DNA from: Halomonas sp. | GTDB taxonomy: Bacteria > Pseudomonadota > Gammaproteobacteria > Pseudomonadales > Halomonadaceae | Direction of reading: 5' to 3' | Length of the DNA stretch: 64,000 nucleotides | NCBI RefSeq assembly: GCF_011050415.1 | Contig: NZ_DRFS01000024.1 | Coordinates: forward strand, 1 to 64,000 | Shown here: positions 34,599 to 44,523 of the stretch, in pieces | Position numbering within the stretch: the first letter of the stretch is position 1 | Layout: each line of letters begins with the position of its first letter | The notes under the pieces: generated by a model | The model's input: only the letters and a program-made list of their open reading frames with translations | What the model was told of the DNA's origin: nothing | Database searches by the model: none | Position numbers and translations under genes: made by a program

Positions 34599-35720
34599 AT
34601 GAATGCTATTAATCGTTTCACTCACCTAACAGATCGTCCCGCACTAACAGAAATAGATCAATTAGTTCGTCAACAGTTGGCACCTCACACGATATCTATT
34701 GATCGCAAAGGGCTTTATCCAGGCGATTTTATGCATGCATTAGGTCAGCAAGGCGCTTACCGCTTTCACCTTGCCTCTCAGCAACCTGATTCGGGTTCCG
34801 ATTTCACCCAGGCAATTTCAGCGATGGAATCCGTGTCGAGAGAGTGTATGTCGACAGGGTTCTGTGTATGGTGCCAAGACGCGTTGGCCTGGTACCTTGA
34901 ACATGCAGATGACACCAGTGTGCGTGACCTCTGGCTACCTCAAATCAGTAGCGGCAAGCAGTTAGGCGGAACCGGGCTTTCCAACGCCATGAAACATTTC
35001 GCTAGTATCGAGCCACTTAAGATCCATGTACAACGAGTTGAAGGTGGCTACCTGGCCAATGGCACTCTGCCGTGGGTTTCTAATCTTGGGCCAGATCACG
35101 TCTTTGCGGCTATTTTTCAATTGGAAGGTAGTTCTCGCAACATTATGGCGCTCACCCGCTGCGACCAGCCTGGATTTAGTCTACAGCAGTGTGCTGAATT
35201 TACCGCATTAGAAGGTAGTGGCACCTACGCCTGCCATTTTAAAGATAGTTTTATTCCTGACCAACAGGTGATTAGCCACGAGGTCAGCACACTTATTCCA
35301 CGTATTCGATCAGGTTTTGTGCTGCTCCAGATGGGCATGGGACTGGGTGTCATCCAGGGATGCATCGACATCATGCACTCGATGCGAGAAACCCATCAGC
35401 ACGTTAATGGCTTTCTGGACGACCAACCTGAAACTCTTGAAGTAGCGTTAAGCGATGCACGCAAAGCCACTGCACTATTGGGGCAGGAAGTGACAAGCGA
35501 TGCGTCAAATGAACTATTTGCCGATGTTTTACAGCTGCGCTACGGGGCCTCAGAACTTGCGTTGCGTGCCTCGCAAGCAGCCATGCTGCATGCTGGCGCA
35601 CGCGGTTATCTTGCCGATGCCCCCGCCCAGCGTAAGCTTCGTGAATCCTATTTTGTGGCCATTGTAACGCCAGCCATGAAGCATATCCGCAAAGAACTCC
35701 AACGCTTGCAAGCCGCTTAA
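34599..35720 (+). CDS. Acyl-CoA-dehydrogenase-fold flavoprotein (possible monooxygenase)
   Basis: The 373-residue protein has the acyl-CoA dehydrogenase layout: a helical N-terminus, a middle beta domain (QLGGTGLSNAMKHFASIEPL, YLANGTLPWVSNLGPDHVFA) and a C-terminal four-helix domain. The usual C-terminal catalytic Glu motif is not evident. Relatives of this fold such as DszC and SfnB are flavin-dependent monooxygenases or sulfur-acquisition oxidoreductases, so oxygenation is more likely than beta-oxidation. ATG at 34599 has GAAGG upstream; an in-frame ATG at 34545 would add 18 residues. The rubredoxin-reductase fusion follows after 12 bases, suggesting a redox pair. Confidence 0.8.
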   Translation: MNAINRFTHLTDRPALTEIDQLVRQQLAPHTISIDRKGLYPGDFMHALGQQGAYRFHLASQQPDSGSDFTQAISAMESVSRECMSTGFCVWCQDALAWYLEHADDTSVRDLWLPQISSGKQLGGTGLSNAMKHFASIEPLKIHVQRVEGGYLANGTLPWVSNLGPDHVFAAIFQLEGSSRNIMALTRCDQPGFSLQQCAEFTALEGSGTYACHFKDSFIPDQQVISHEVSTLIPRIRSGFVLLQMGMGLGVIQGCIDIMHSMRETHQHVNGFLDDQPETLEVALSDARKATALLGQEVTSDASNELFADVLQLRYGASELALRASQAAMLHAGARGYLADAPAQRKLRESYFVAIVTPAMKHIRKELQRLQAA

Positions 35721-35732
35721 GGGAATTTCACC

Positions 35733-37142
35733 ATGACGACTGTCGCTGACCAGTCTTACCGTCGCTATTTATGTATCGTCTGTGGCTTTATCTACGATGA
35801 AGCCCATGGCGACCCCGACGGAGGTCTGCCACCGGGCACGCGTTACGAAGATATCCCCGATGACTGGGAGTGCCCCGATTGTGGCGTGCGGAAGCAAGAT
35901 TTTGTGCTACTCGAAGCATTGCCGTCCAGCTCATCTGAAACCGTCATTAGTGATAATCGGGCAGACGGATTGCCCAATAATACTGAACAGATCGTCATTG
36001 TTGGCGGCGGCATGGCGGCGTGGGCACTTGTGGAGAATATTCGCCAGCGTGATCTCAAAGTTCCTATTGTGGTCATTTCACGCTGTTCCAGCGACATTTA
36101 CTACAAGCCCCAACTCTCAGCGGCCGCAACAAAAGGTCAGGCGCCGGACGAGTTAATAACAAGCACTGGCGAGCATCAGGCAAACCGCCTCAATGTAAGC
36201 TTAGTCGCACGTACCCGAGTATTGGGCATTGACCGTGATCAGCAACGCCTGATTACCCCTCGCGGAGGCGTACCCTATCGCCAGTTAGTACTGGCATTGG
36301 GAGCTCAACAGCCTAAACCACTCTTAGCTGGCAGTGCGGCTCAAGAGGTGATGCAGGTCAACGACCTTATTAGCTATCGTCAGCTACGTGGAAAATTGGA
36401 TAGCCAACCTAAATCCCGCGTTGTGATTCTTGGTGCGGGCTTAATCGGCTGTGAATTTGCCGATGATCTATCGGGCGCGGGGCATCAAGTCACCTTAGTA
36501 GATCTAGCACCACGCCCGCTTGCCCGCTTGCTACCAGAAACCCTCAGCCTTCAGCTTACAGAACATTTTCAACATAAAGGTATAGCGTTCATCAATGAAA
36601 CGACGCTCACCGCGGTTGAAAAGCATGAAAATGGGCATTTATCAGTCACACTTACTAACGGCCAGCACCTAGAAACAGATGTAGTTGTAAGTGCCTTGGG
36701 CCTCAATCCCAATATTGTGCTGGCGTCACAAGCGGGTTTAGAGGTTCAAAAAGGCATTGTGATTAACGCACAGCTACAAACCTCTGATAAGCATATTTTT
36801 GCTTTAGGCGACTGCGTTGAGCACAAAACCAAGCTACTGCCATACATTAAGCCGTTAAAAGCACAAGCTAGCGTATTAGGGGGCCTACTCTGCGGTGAAC
36901 CAAAACGCTACGAAGGCAAGGCATCCACGATAATCATTAAAACGCCTTCATATCCAATAGCGGTATGGCCCTCTCAAGAACAAGGCGAATGGGTTGAGCA
37001 GCCAACTGATGAACAAGGCGCAACGTTTTTACATTATAGCTACAGCCAAAATGAGCAGCCGCGTTTAACAGGATTTGCTCTAGCGGGAAATTGCACCCGT
37101 CATGTAAATCAATATGAAGCTCAAATGGACGGTTCAGCTTAG
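35733..37142 (+). CDS. Rubredoxin fused to NAD(P)H-rubredoxin reductase
   Basis: The 469-residue fusion has an N-terminal rubredoxin (about residues 9-56) with iron ligands C14-IV-C17 and C47-PD-C50 and the [19 protein letters not shown] loop. An FAD/NAD-dependent reductase follows from about residue 85: FAD motif [20 protein letters not shown] motif [17 protein letters not shown], and FAD-closing [10 protein letters not shown]. Electrons would pass NAD(P)H to FAD to the rubredoxin iron and then to a partner, most simply the flavoprotein encoded just upstream. Separate rubredoxin and reductase genes are the rule in alkane hydroxylase systems; fusion in this order is less common. It is in the sigma-54-like operon starting near 34533. 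Confidence 0.9.
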   Translation: MTTVADQSYRRYLCIVCGFIYDEAHGDPDGGLPPGTRYEDIPDDWECPDCGVRKQDFVLLEALPSSSSETVISDNRADGLPNNTEQIVIVGGGMAAWALVENIRQRDLKVPIVVISRCSSDIYYKPQLSAAATKGQAPDELITSTGEHQANRLNVSLVARTRVLGIDRDQQRLITPRGGVPYRQLVLALGAQQPKPLLAGSAAQEVMQVNDLISYRQLRGKLDSQPKSRVVILGAGLIGCEFADDLSGAGHQVTLVDLAPRPLARLLPETLSLQLTEHFQHKGIAFINETTLTAVEKHENGHLSVTLTNGQHLETDVVVSALGLNPNIVLASQAGLEVQKGIVINAQLQTSDKHIFALGDCVEHKTKLLPYIKPLKAQASVLGGLLCGEPKRYEGKASTIIIKTPSYPIAVWPSQEQGEWVEQPTDEQGATFLHYSYSQNEQPRLTGFALAGNCTRHVNQYEAQMDGSA

Positions 37143-37188
37143 TGATGGCAAAGGCTGAGGAGCAGTGCAATTAAAATTAAAGGACATT

Positions 37189-37683
37189 CTATAGAGGCAA
37201 ATGAATAATCGCACCGCGCACGCCGCGTTCGTCTACCCATAACTTGCCTAACGTAATAGGCAGCTTGAAGCGACGTTTCCCAGCGGCGCCAGGGTTGAAG
37301 AGTAGCCTGTCTGCTTGACGCTCATTGCGGGGTTTATGGGAATGCCCATGTAGAACGGCATCGCAAGAGGTCGTCGGGACAAAATCCTCCAGGCGGTGAA
37401 CGAGATGCAAACGTCGATCATTGACGATAATGTCTTGGCACATTGGCAAGTTCTCAGCCCAGTCAGCCGTATCGATATTTCCCCGCACACAGTGAACGGG
37501 GGCCATTAATGACAAGCGCTCTAAGATCGTCTTATCCTCATTTTTATTGCCCACATCGCCCAAATTCAGAATCAGTTCGCACCCTTCAAGCAACTCTAAA
37601 GCTTCATCACGCAGTAACCCATGGGTATCGGCAAGGATCCCAACGGGTGAAGCAATACAGTAACGTGAAACAGATTGGCTCAT
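37189..37683 (-). CDS. Metallophosphoesterase, YfcE/MJ0936-type
   Basis: This 164-residue calcineurin-like phosphodiesterase has the metal ligands in GILADTHGLL (D-x-H), LILNLGDVGNK (GD), VRGNID (GN) and LHGHSHKPRN (GHxH). Relatives hydrolyse phosphodiesters or phosphomonoesters with two divalent metals. The start is uncertain: ATG at 37683 (MSQSVSRY) is preceded only by a G run; ATG at 37698 is an alternative. It is convergent with the rubredoxin operon and probably unrelated to it. Confidence 0.85.
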   Translation of the reverse strand: MSQSVSRYCIASPVGILADTHGLLRDEALELLEGCELILNLGDVGNKNEDKTILERLSLMAPVHCVRGNIDTADWAENLPMCQDIIVNDRRLHLVHRLEDFVPTTSCDAVLHGHSHKPRNERQADRLLFNPGAAGKRRFKLPITLGKLWVDERGVRGAIIHLPL

Positions 37684-37937
37684 TAACCCCCCCGTCATGC
37701 GTCGTAATAAAGCTTTTGAGATTGTCCGCCCAGCAGCTCAATCTGATTTGATGCAACTTAGCTTTCAATAAATAGTGATAAAACATAAGTTAAATTACCT
37801 GAAATTAGCGCCGTATTTCATAAGCTTCTTTTCATTTCATTGGATAACAGCATCATATTTAACTAGGTTTAGGAAGCGCTAACCAACTTCGTTAAAAGGC
37901 CAAATGAACCCATTAATTCAGTCTTAAGGTACATGCC

Positions 37938-40367
37938 ATGAATGCGACCCCACGCCAAAGACTTATTGGCTGGGCACTTCGAGCCCTCGCCACTGTCATG
38001 CTCTTATTAAGTCTCCCATTGATTATCGGGGGTGCATACCTAGTCTACCTCGGCGGGAGTAGCTACTTTCTTTTAACCGGCATTACCATTCTACTATCCG
38101 CCATTTTGATTTTTCGTAACTCTTTCTGGGGTGTCTGGCTGTATGTTGCAACCGTCGGAGCAACCTTTCTGTGGTCGCTATGGGAAATTGCGGGCAAAGG
38201 TTGGTTGCCAGTGTGGCAAGTAGACCTAATGGCGCGCGTGGGTGCGCTGCTAGGGTTAATGGTAGTGGCATTGCTACTCTTACCGGCTCTTTATCGCCGG
38301 GCGGGCCTACATCCCACCATTGGAACTCGTTATTTAGGTCTACTCGCCCTGGCAGGGTTTATCGCCGCCCTAGGACTATTGTTGTTAGATACACACACAG
38401 CGGTCAACAGAACCACGACAGAGGGTGCCAATGTAGATGCTGCTGAACCTTTAAGCTCGACAGACTGGATCGCTTATGGCGGTACAAATTTAGCTCAACG
38501 ATTCTCACCCGCTAGCCAAATCACTCCAGCAAATGCCTCGCAGCTGGAAAAAGCATGGGAATTTAACACTGGCGATACACCGCATAGTGAAGCGACTCCC
38601 TATGCGTTTCAAAATACGCCACTTAAAGTTGGCAACAGTGTTTACGTTTGCACCCAAAGCAACCAAGTATTTGCTCTGGATCCAGCCAGTGGTGAGCAGC
38701 AGTGGCATTTTGATCCTGAAGTCGAACGTGAAGCGCTTGAAAATGTATTTTCAGCCACCTGTCGTTCATTGGCCTATCACGAGGCGACTGAACCAGTAGA
38801 ACAGTGCCCTCGTCGCATTCTGATGGGCACCATGGATGGCCGTTTAATGGCCTTGAATGCCGAAGACGGCACTCTGTGTAGCGATTTTGGTGAACTGGGT
38901 ACAGTGGATCTTTATGAGTATATGGATCCACAAGCGCCTGGCTATCTTTCCACTACATCGGGCCCTACCGTGGTGAACAATAGGGTAGTTGTAGGTCATC
39001 AGGTCACTGACAACCAGCGTCGCGACGGACCTTCCGGCGCCGTTCGTGCTTATGATGTAATCACCGGTGAATGGCAATGGACCTGGGATGCCGTGTGGCC
39101 AACACCGGACCAGCAACCCAATGAGGGTGATGTTTATCCTCGCGGGACACCGAATGTATGGGCAGCGATTTCCGCTGATGAAGAGCTCGGTTTGGTTTAC
39201 CTACCCACAGGCAACCCGACCAATGATCAGTATGGCGGGGATCGCCTGCCTGAAGAGGATGAGTTCACCTCTACGTTGGTGGCCGTAGATGCTCAAACGG
39301 GTGAAGTTGAGTGGAAATTTACGACCGTTATACACGACCTATGGGACTACGATCTTGGCGCTCAACCCGCTTTGATTGATTTCCCCACGCCGGACGGCGT
39401 GCGCCAAGCCGTTGTTCAAGCTACCAAGTATGGGCAAGTCTTTGTATTTGATCGAGCAACTGGTGAACCGCTTTCTCCAGTTGAAGAGCGGCCAGTTCCC
39501 CAGGGTACTATCGATGGCGACTGGTCCTCCGAGGTCCAGCCTTTCTCTCCTGGCATGCCGGATTTCGGATCGGTGCCAGGCCAACCGGTCGAGCAGTTAA
39601 CCGGAGCCCATACATGGGGGGCAACACCGATCGACCATCTTTATTGCCGCATACAATTTCAACGCATGCGCTATGAAGGTATGTTTACCCCGCCCACCCT
39701 GGATGAAGGCGGAATGCTTCAATTTCCAGGCATTTTGGGAGGCATCAACTGGGGTAGCGCCTCTTTCGATAGCGAACGAAACCTGATGATCGTCAACAAT
39801 AACCGGATGCCATCCAGAGTTGTACTTTATCCCCGAGAGGAAGCCGATGAAATGGAAAATATAGCTCCCATTGGTGATCAAGATGCCAGCTATATTGATC
39901 AGGGAGCACAGCCAATGCTTGGTGCGCCTGTAGCCGCCGAGCGGGGGGCTTGGCTCTCACCTTTAGATATGCCTTGTACGGCCCCCCCGTGGGGATTTAT
40001 TAGTGCTACGGACCTTACTAGTGGTGAGATTGTCTGGTCGAAACCCTTAGGCACTAGCTTTGACCAAGGGCCATTAGGTATACCGTCTCGACTTAAAATG
40101 ACGGTGGGCGCTCCCACTAGCGGGGGCCCCCTCGCCACTCAGGGTGGTGTCACTTTTATAGGCGCAGCCATGGATGACTACTTTCGTGGTTTTGATAGCG
40201 CAAACGGAAAGATGCTTTGGGAAGAGCGCTTACCTGCAGGGGGGCAAGCTAACCCGATGAGCTATATGCATGAAGGACGACAATATGTGGTTATCGCAGC
40301 AGGCGGCTCCTTCCAGGCGGAAACAACCCTGGGCGATAGCGTGATTGCCTACGCGCTTCCTGATTAA
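37938..40367 (+). CDS. gcd: Membrane-bound PQQ-dependent glucose dehydrogenase
   Basis: The 809-residue quinoprotein has about five N-terminal helices (residues 15-145: VMLLLSLPLIIGGAYLVYLG and on), then a periplasmic eight-bladed PQQ propeller. Marks include SSTDWIAYGGTNLAQRFSPA, the W-motifs (LEKAWEFNTGDTP, VEWKFTTVIHDLWDYDLGAQ, with the conserved DLWD-D) and SFQAETTLGDSVIAYALPD near the end. It oxidises glucose to gluconolactone in the periplasm and passes electrons to ubiquinone. Length matches E. coli Gcd (796). PQQ biosynthesis genes are not in the window. AAGG precedes the ATG. Confidence 0.94.
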   Translation: MNATPRQRLIGWALRALATVMLLLSLPLIIGGAYLVYLGGSSYFLLTGITILLSAILIFRNSFWGVWLYVATVGATFLWSLWEIAGKGWLPVWQVDLMARVGALLGLMVVALLLLPALYRRAGLHPTIGTRYLGLLALAGFIAALGLLLLDTHTAVNRTTTEGANVDAAEPLSSTDWIAYGGTNLAQRFSPASQITPANASQLEKAWEFNTGDTPHSEATPYAFQNTPLKVGNSVYVCTQSNQVFALDPASGEQQWHFDPEVEREALENVFSATCRSLAYHEATEPVEQCPRRILMGTMDGRLMALNAEDGTLCSDFGELGTVDLYEYMDPQAPGYLSTTSGPTVVNNRVVVGHQVTDNQRRDGPSGAVRAYDVITGEWQWTWDAVWPTPDQQPNEGDVYPRGTPNVWAAISADEELGLVYLPTGNPTNDQYGGDRLPEEDEFTSTLVAVDAQTGEVEWKFTTVIHDLWDYDLGAQPALIDFPTPDGVRQAVVQATKYGQVFVFDRATGEPLSPVEERPVPQGTIDGDWSSEVQPFSPGMPDFGSVPGQPVEQLTGAHTWGATPIDHLYCRIQFQRMRYEGMFTPPTLDEGGMLQFPGILGGINWGSASFDSERNLMIVNNNRMPSRVVLYPREEADEMENIAPIGDQDASYIDQGAQPMLGAPVAAERGAWLSPLDMPCTAPPWGFISATDLTSGEIVWSKPLGTSFDQGPLGIPSRLKMTVGAPTSGGPLATQGGVTFIGAAMDDYFRGFDSANGKMLWEERLPAGGQANPMSYMHEGRQYVVIAAGGSFQAETTLGDSVIAYALPD

Positions 40368-40379
40368 TTGAAAATTGCA

Positions 40380-40427
40380 TCCGGCCACTTGTCAAAAAAC
40401 GGGCAGAGGCCGGACATTAGTTTTTCA
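40380..40427 (+). terminator. Possible terminator after gcd
   Basis: TCCGGCC (40380-40386) pairs with GGCCGGA (40408-40414), with a TTTTT run several bases beyond. The long loop makes it a weak call. Confidence 0.35.
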
Positions 40428-40526
40428 TTATCCATCTAATAAGTTAAGCACCAGCAAGCTATACTGTTGGGGCAGTGCTTTTATACCTGATATTTGATGG
40501 AATAATAACGACGCCAGGAAGCAGCC

Positions 40527-41294
40527 ATGACTAATACCCCTTCAAACGCGCCAGGGCAAGAGTGGAATGCCAATGGCTACGCTCAAAATGCTGATTTTGT
40601 GCCTAAACTCGGCAGTGAAGTCATCAAACTCTTGGCGCCCAAACCTGGCGAACGTATTTTGGATCTCGGCTGTGGAGATGGTGCGTTAACAGAGCGTCTC
40701 GCGCAGTTAGGCGCAAATGTTCTTGGTGTAGACGCCTCAGAAGATATGGTAAATGCGGCCCGTCAACGTGGCGTGACCGCACGCGTAATTGATGGTCATC
40801 AACTACCATTTGACCATGAGTTTGATGCTGTCTTTAGTAATGCGGCGCTGCATTGGATGCTGGATCCACAGGCGGTATTGGCAGGTGTTAAGCGAGCCTT
40901 AAAGCCCGGCGGGCGCTTCGTGGCGGAATTTGGTGGTCACGGCAATGTAGCGGCTATTTGTACAGCCCTTACCGCAGCGCTTCAATTCCGGGGCATTAGC
41001 GTTAGAGGCCGTCACCCCTGGTATTTCCCCACTACCACCGAGTATGGCCAGCTGTTGGAAACCGTGGGCTTTAAAATAGAAACCATAGAGCTAATACCTC
41101 GCCCAACGCCTTTACCAACTGGCATGATCGGGTGGCTAGAAACGTTTGCTAGCCCTTTCTTACATGGGCTTGATGAGGATGTACGTGAAGCCGTTCTAGA
41201 GAACACACTTACCCTGTTGGGCCACAGCTTGCGAGATGAGCAAGGTAATTGGACGGCCGACTATGTGCGCCTACGCGTTTCAGCTCGCGCCTAG
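40527..41294 (+). CDS. Class I SAM-dependent methyltransferase
   Basis: The 255-residue Rossmann methyltransferase has motif I ILDLGCGDGALTERLAQLG, the acidic end of strand 2 in VLGVDASEDM, and the post-motif DAVFSNAALHWMLDPQAVLA. The pattern resembles trans-aconitate/UbiE-like small-molecule methyltransferases (ALHWM as in Tam). The substrate is not determined. Start has AGGAAG upstream. A strong terminator follows. Confidence 0.88.
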   Translation: MTNTPSNAPGQEWNANGYAQNADFVPKLGSEVIKLLAPKPGERILDLGCGDGALTERLAQLGANVLGVDASEDMVNAARQRGVTARVIDGHQLPFDHEFDAVFSNAALHWMLDPQAVLAGVKRALKPGGRFVAEFGGHGNVAAICTALTAALQFRGISVRGRHPWYFPTTTEYGQLLETVGFKIETIELIPRPTPLPTGMIGWLETFASPFLHGLDEDVREAVLENTLTLLGHSLRDEQGNWTADYVRLRVSARA

Positions 41295-41326
41295 CGCTTA
41301 TCGACGAACTGTTATCAGTCATGTGT

Positions 41327-41373
41327 AAAAAGACCGCCGACGATAATATATCTTTACCGTCGGCGGTCTTTTT
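41327..41373. terminator. Strong bidirectional intrinsic terminator
   Basis: A 16-base near-perfect stem (41327-41342 with 41358-41373, core GACCGCCGACG) is flanked by A and T runs, so it can stop transcription from both the methyltransferase and the convergent chemoreceptor gene. Confidence 0.92.
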
Positions 41374-41384
41374 ATTATATGCCG

Positions 41385-43013
41385 TTAAAACGCATCCCAT
41401 TCGTCAGCAGTGACTTTTTTAGGCTGCTCAACTTTTGTTTGCGCTGGCAAGGCTACGCGGCTTACAGCACTCTCATCGATGCGGAAGGTAGCCATTAAGT
41501 CTGACAATTCACGCGCTTGATCCTCTAACGCACCCGCTGCTGCACTGGTTTGTTGCACAAGTGCGGCGTTTTGCTGGGTCACTGAATCCATTTCCGTTAA
41601 TGCTGCATTGATCTGCTCAATGCCACCATTCTGTTCGCGGGTTGCGGTGGATATCTCCCCCATCAACGTAGTGACTTGGCGAATCGCGTCCACCGTTTGA
41701 TGAATCGTCTGCCCACTGCGCTCGGCTTGTTCGGCACCACCGTTGATTTTCGTGGTAGTTTGCTCAATCAAACTACGAATTTCTTTAGCGGAATCGGCGC
41801 TGCGCGTCGCTAATGAACGAACTTCGCTGGCGACTACCGCAAAGCCACGCCCTTGCTCACCTGCACGCGCCGCTTCGACAGAGGCATTAAGCGCCAAGAT
41901 ATTAGTTTGAAAGGCAATGGAGTCGATCACGCCGATAATGTCATTTACTTGGCTCGCACTAGCCGCAATATCGCGCATTAATTGCACGGTTCGTTCGACC
42001 TCTTCGCCACCCGTTTCAGCAGATTGCGACGCTGCCACCGAAAGCTGATCCGCTTCTTGAGCCGTTTCAGCGTTTTTACTCACCGTTGCCGACATCTGCT
42101 CCATACTGGAAGCGGTTTGCTGGAGTGCTGATGCCTGCTGTTCAGTTCGCGAAGAGAGATCCTGGCTGCCGACGGAGATATCCCCCGCTCCGCTGAAAAC
42201 CCGCTCACTGCTATTGCGTAAGGAAATCACTAACGCCTTTAACTTCTCCTGCATAGCCGATAACCCACTGAACAGCTGGCCGATTTCGTTACGTCCACGA
42301 TCTTCAATATTACCGGTGAGATCGCCATCAGCGATACGCGCAAAATGTTCACTTGCTTCTCTTAAAGGCAATACTACGTTACGCATCATTGCCCACCGGA
42401 TTACCGCTGCTGCGGCTAATGAAATCAATAACAAGGTAATAGCAATAGCGCCAATAATATTCGCTAGATGGTTAACCTGAAGCAGCACGCTGGTGCCACG
42501 CTCTTCGGTATAGCCAACAAAGCCGCTCATCGCTGCATCCAGCTCTGCGCTTAATGATGCTAGCGCTTCTTGGCTACGCTGGATTTGAAAAGGGGGAGCT
42601 TCAAGTAATGGCGTAATGCCCTCTGTCACATAATTATCATATGCGTTGATAACCGCCTCACGGTGGGGAGCAAGCGTACTTCCAGGGCTAACAAAGACCG
42701 CACGAAACTCATCCATTCGCCGTTGTGAAGCAGCAACAGCCTCTACCGCCATTTCGCGGCTCTCCTGACCTTTCTCGGGGTTACCTTGGGTACTGAAACT
42801 TGCAGAACGGTCTAGAAATATTTGTGCGCGTAATGCATGCACCTGGGTGCGGTTAGCAAGGTTGGTAAGCCGCACGTTGGTAGCGGTTAGCTCCTCAAGG
42901 GCTTGAGAGCTATTGTGATTTGCGTAAAACCCAAGCCCGCTGATTAACCCTATCATTAACACTAGTAAGGCGAGTGCAGCGGTCAGGCTCCACTTAATAG
43001 AGAGGTGCTTCAT
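41385..43013 (-). CDS. Methyl-accepting chemotaxis protein (Tsr/Tar type)
   Basis: The 542-residue receptor has TM1 at about 11-31, a four-helix-bundle periplasmic domain to about 190 and TM2 ([17 protein letters not shown]). HAMP and a long signalling coiled coil follow, with the invariant hairpin tip [20 protein letters not shown] plus [15 protein letters not shown]. It ends DEWDAF, resembling the CheR/CheB-binding NWETF pentapeptide of high-abundance receptors. It should transmit ligand signals to CheA. The ligand is unknown. It is monocistronic. Confidence 0.94.
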   Translation of the reverse strand: MKHLSIKWSLTAALALLVLMIGLISGLGFYANHNSSQALEELTATNVRLTNLANRTQVHALRAQIFLDRSASFSTQGNPEKGQESREMAVEAVAASQRRMDEFRAVFVSPGSTLAPHREAVINAYDNYVTEGITPLLEAPPFQIQRSQEALASLSAELDAAMSGFVGYTEERGTSVLLQVNHLANIIGAIAITLLLISLAAAAVIRWAMMRNVVLPLREASEHFARIADGDLTGNIEDRGRNEIGQLFSGLSAMQEKLKALVISLRNSSERVFSGAGDISVGSQDLSSRTEQQASALQQTASSMEQMSATVSKNAETAQEADQLSVAASQSAETGGEEVERTVQLMRDIAASASQVNDIIGVIDSIAFQTNILALNASVEAARAGEQGRGFAVVASEVRSLATRSADSAKEIRSLIEQTTTKINGGAEQAERSGQTIHQTVDAIRQVTTLMGEISTATREQNGGIEQINAALTEMDSVTQQNAALVQQTSAAAGALEDQARELSDLMATFRIDESAVSRVALPAQTKVEQPKKVTADEWDAF

Positions 43014-43142
43014 TCTATCGATCCCTTAACATTTATAATTTATTCAGTAAGGTATCGGCGAAGGTAAAGCGAACTGAAGTGTCGCACAGTTGAATTACGA
43101 CCTATGTATAACAACAGAGGCTTAAATAACCAACACAGCCTG

Positions 43143-43721
43143 CTAAGAAACTAGGGCTTCTTTTTGGCGAATAGCTTCATGGGATACATTGACACTGAGG
43201 ATAGCCCCGGCCATGCACTCAAAACTAGGTGCGTCTACACTCCCCTGCACCTGGGCACCTGATAGCAGTGTAGCTTTTATATTCGCCTTGAGCATTCCTG
43301 ACACTTTTCCATCAATGCTCACTACTCCTCCCTCAAGATAATCAGTGACGTATCCTGTAGCACTAACGATCACAGGGTGATTAGGAGCAATCACCAACCC
43401 CTCAACCTGACCTTTGATCAGTATCGGCTCATCAGCGGTTATTGTGCCTTTTATGTGGGTCGCCGCCCCAATACGACTCCCTTGGTTATTTTGTTCTAAA
43501 TTGGTTACTGAATAGGACTGAGCGCTTTTTAGCGGCTCTATAGCACAATGCGATACACTCGCTGAAGCCGCTTCAGAGGGTAGGCTGGTAGTGAGTGAAG
43601 TTATCCGCTGGGCGGGAAGAGTAGAGGAAGCAGCATTCTTTATTTTAGAACGCTTGCCATCCCATACAATCAGTGTCATTGCCCCAATGCCTAAAAAAAT
43701 CAACCATGCTTGAATGCCCAT
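43143..43721 (-). CDS. Bactofilin-family protein with N-terminal membrane helix
   Basis: The 192-residue protein has a short N-terminal hydrophobic helix (AWLIFLGIGAMTLIVW), then a linker and a bactofilin beta-helix (about residues 85-180) visible as regularly spaced strands: IKGTITADEPILIKGQVEGL, YLEGGVVSIDGKVSGMLKA, GAQVQGSVDAPSFECMAGA. Bactofilins polymerise into membrane-associated filaments for cell shape or polarity. Divergent from a second bactofilin gene at 43932. Confidence 0.85.
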   Translation of the reverse strand: MGIQAWLIFLGIGAMTLIVWDGKRSKIKNAASSTLPAQRITSLTTSLPSEAASASVSHCAIEPLKSAQSYSVTNLEQNNQGSRIGAATHIKGTITADEPILIKGQVEGLVIAPNHPVIVSATGYVTDYLEGGVVSIDGKVSGMLKANIKATLLSGAQVQGSVDAPSFECMAGAILSVNVSHEAIRQKEALVS

Positions 43722-43931
43722 ACCCCGACCCTACCGCCGCCAATAGTGTTTCCCAACTAACGTTATACTCGCTCTTCAGTTTTGCGGCTCCGCGAATAAG
43801 CTGCCTCACTCGGCTTAACTCTAGGCTTTGTCATGGTAACAAGCAGATTAAAGTATTCGATGACGTATTTTATACCCTTGCCAATGTGCGTTACGAAAAG
43901 CGCTCTTGCCTCAGTCACTAGGAGTTAGCCA

Positions 43932-44498
43932 ATGTTTAACAAAGCCAAAAATACCCCACCCCAAAACAAAGCCGCCACGGTTAACGCCACGGAAGACTCC
44001 TCGCTGACCACTGCATCTCAGCGTACACAGCCTAGTTCACGCCCCAGTGTTTCTATTATTGGCAGCCATACCCTAGTGGAAGGAGATATCAACAGCGATG
44101 AGGATTTGACGGTAGAAGGACGCGTTAAAGGGATTATTACATGTAAGCAGAATACGGTAACGCTGGGCTCGAATGGTTATATCAATGGCGATGTTTTTGC
44201 TCATACACTTCACGTGTCCGGCGAAGTCACCGGTAACCTAGTGGCCTTACACCGTGCAACGATTCATAAAGGTGCACAGGTCTCTGGCACTATCGTTGCC
44301 CCTTGCCTTGTACTGGAAGATGGCAGCGTTTTCCATGGCAGTATTGACATGAGTCCAGATAGCGATGTACTGCAAAACGCCTTCAGCAGTACCAAAGGTA
44401 AGCTTGCACAACCGTCTCTTATGAGCAGCGCTTCAGATAATCAAGGACAAAAAATAGCATTGAAAAATAATGAAACAGAAAAGCAGACAGACACTTGA
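43932..44498 (+). CDS. Bactofilin-family protein (cytosolic form)
   Basis: The 188-residue protein has a disordered, Thr/Ser/Gln-rich front (1-45) and a bactofilin beta-helix (VSIIGSHTLVEGDINSDEDL, TVEGRVKGIITCKQNTVTLG, AQVSGTIVAPCLVLEDGSVF), ending in a polar tail. It lacks the membrane helix of its divergent partner, suggesting a filament made of one anchored and one soluble subunit. AGGAG precedes the ATG. Confidence 0.88.
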   Translation: MFNKAKNTPPQNKAATVNATEDSSLTTASQRTQPSSRPSVSIIGSHTLVEGDINSDEDLTVEGRVKGIITCKQNTVTLGSNGYINGDVFAHTLHVSGEVTGNLVALHRATIHKGAQVSGTIVAPCLVLEDGSVFHGSIDMSPDSDVLQNAFSSTKGKLAQPSLMSSASDNQGQKIALKNNETEKQTDT

Positions 44499-44523
44499 GT
44501 CGTCACTAACAACGCTACTTACC

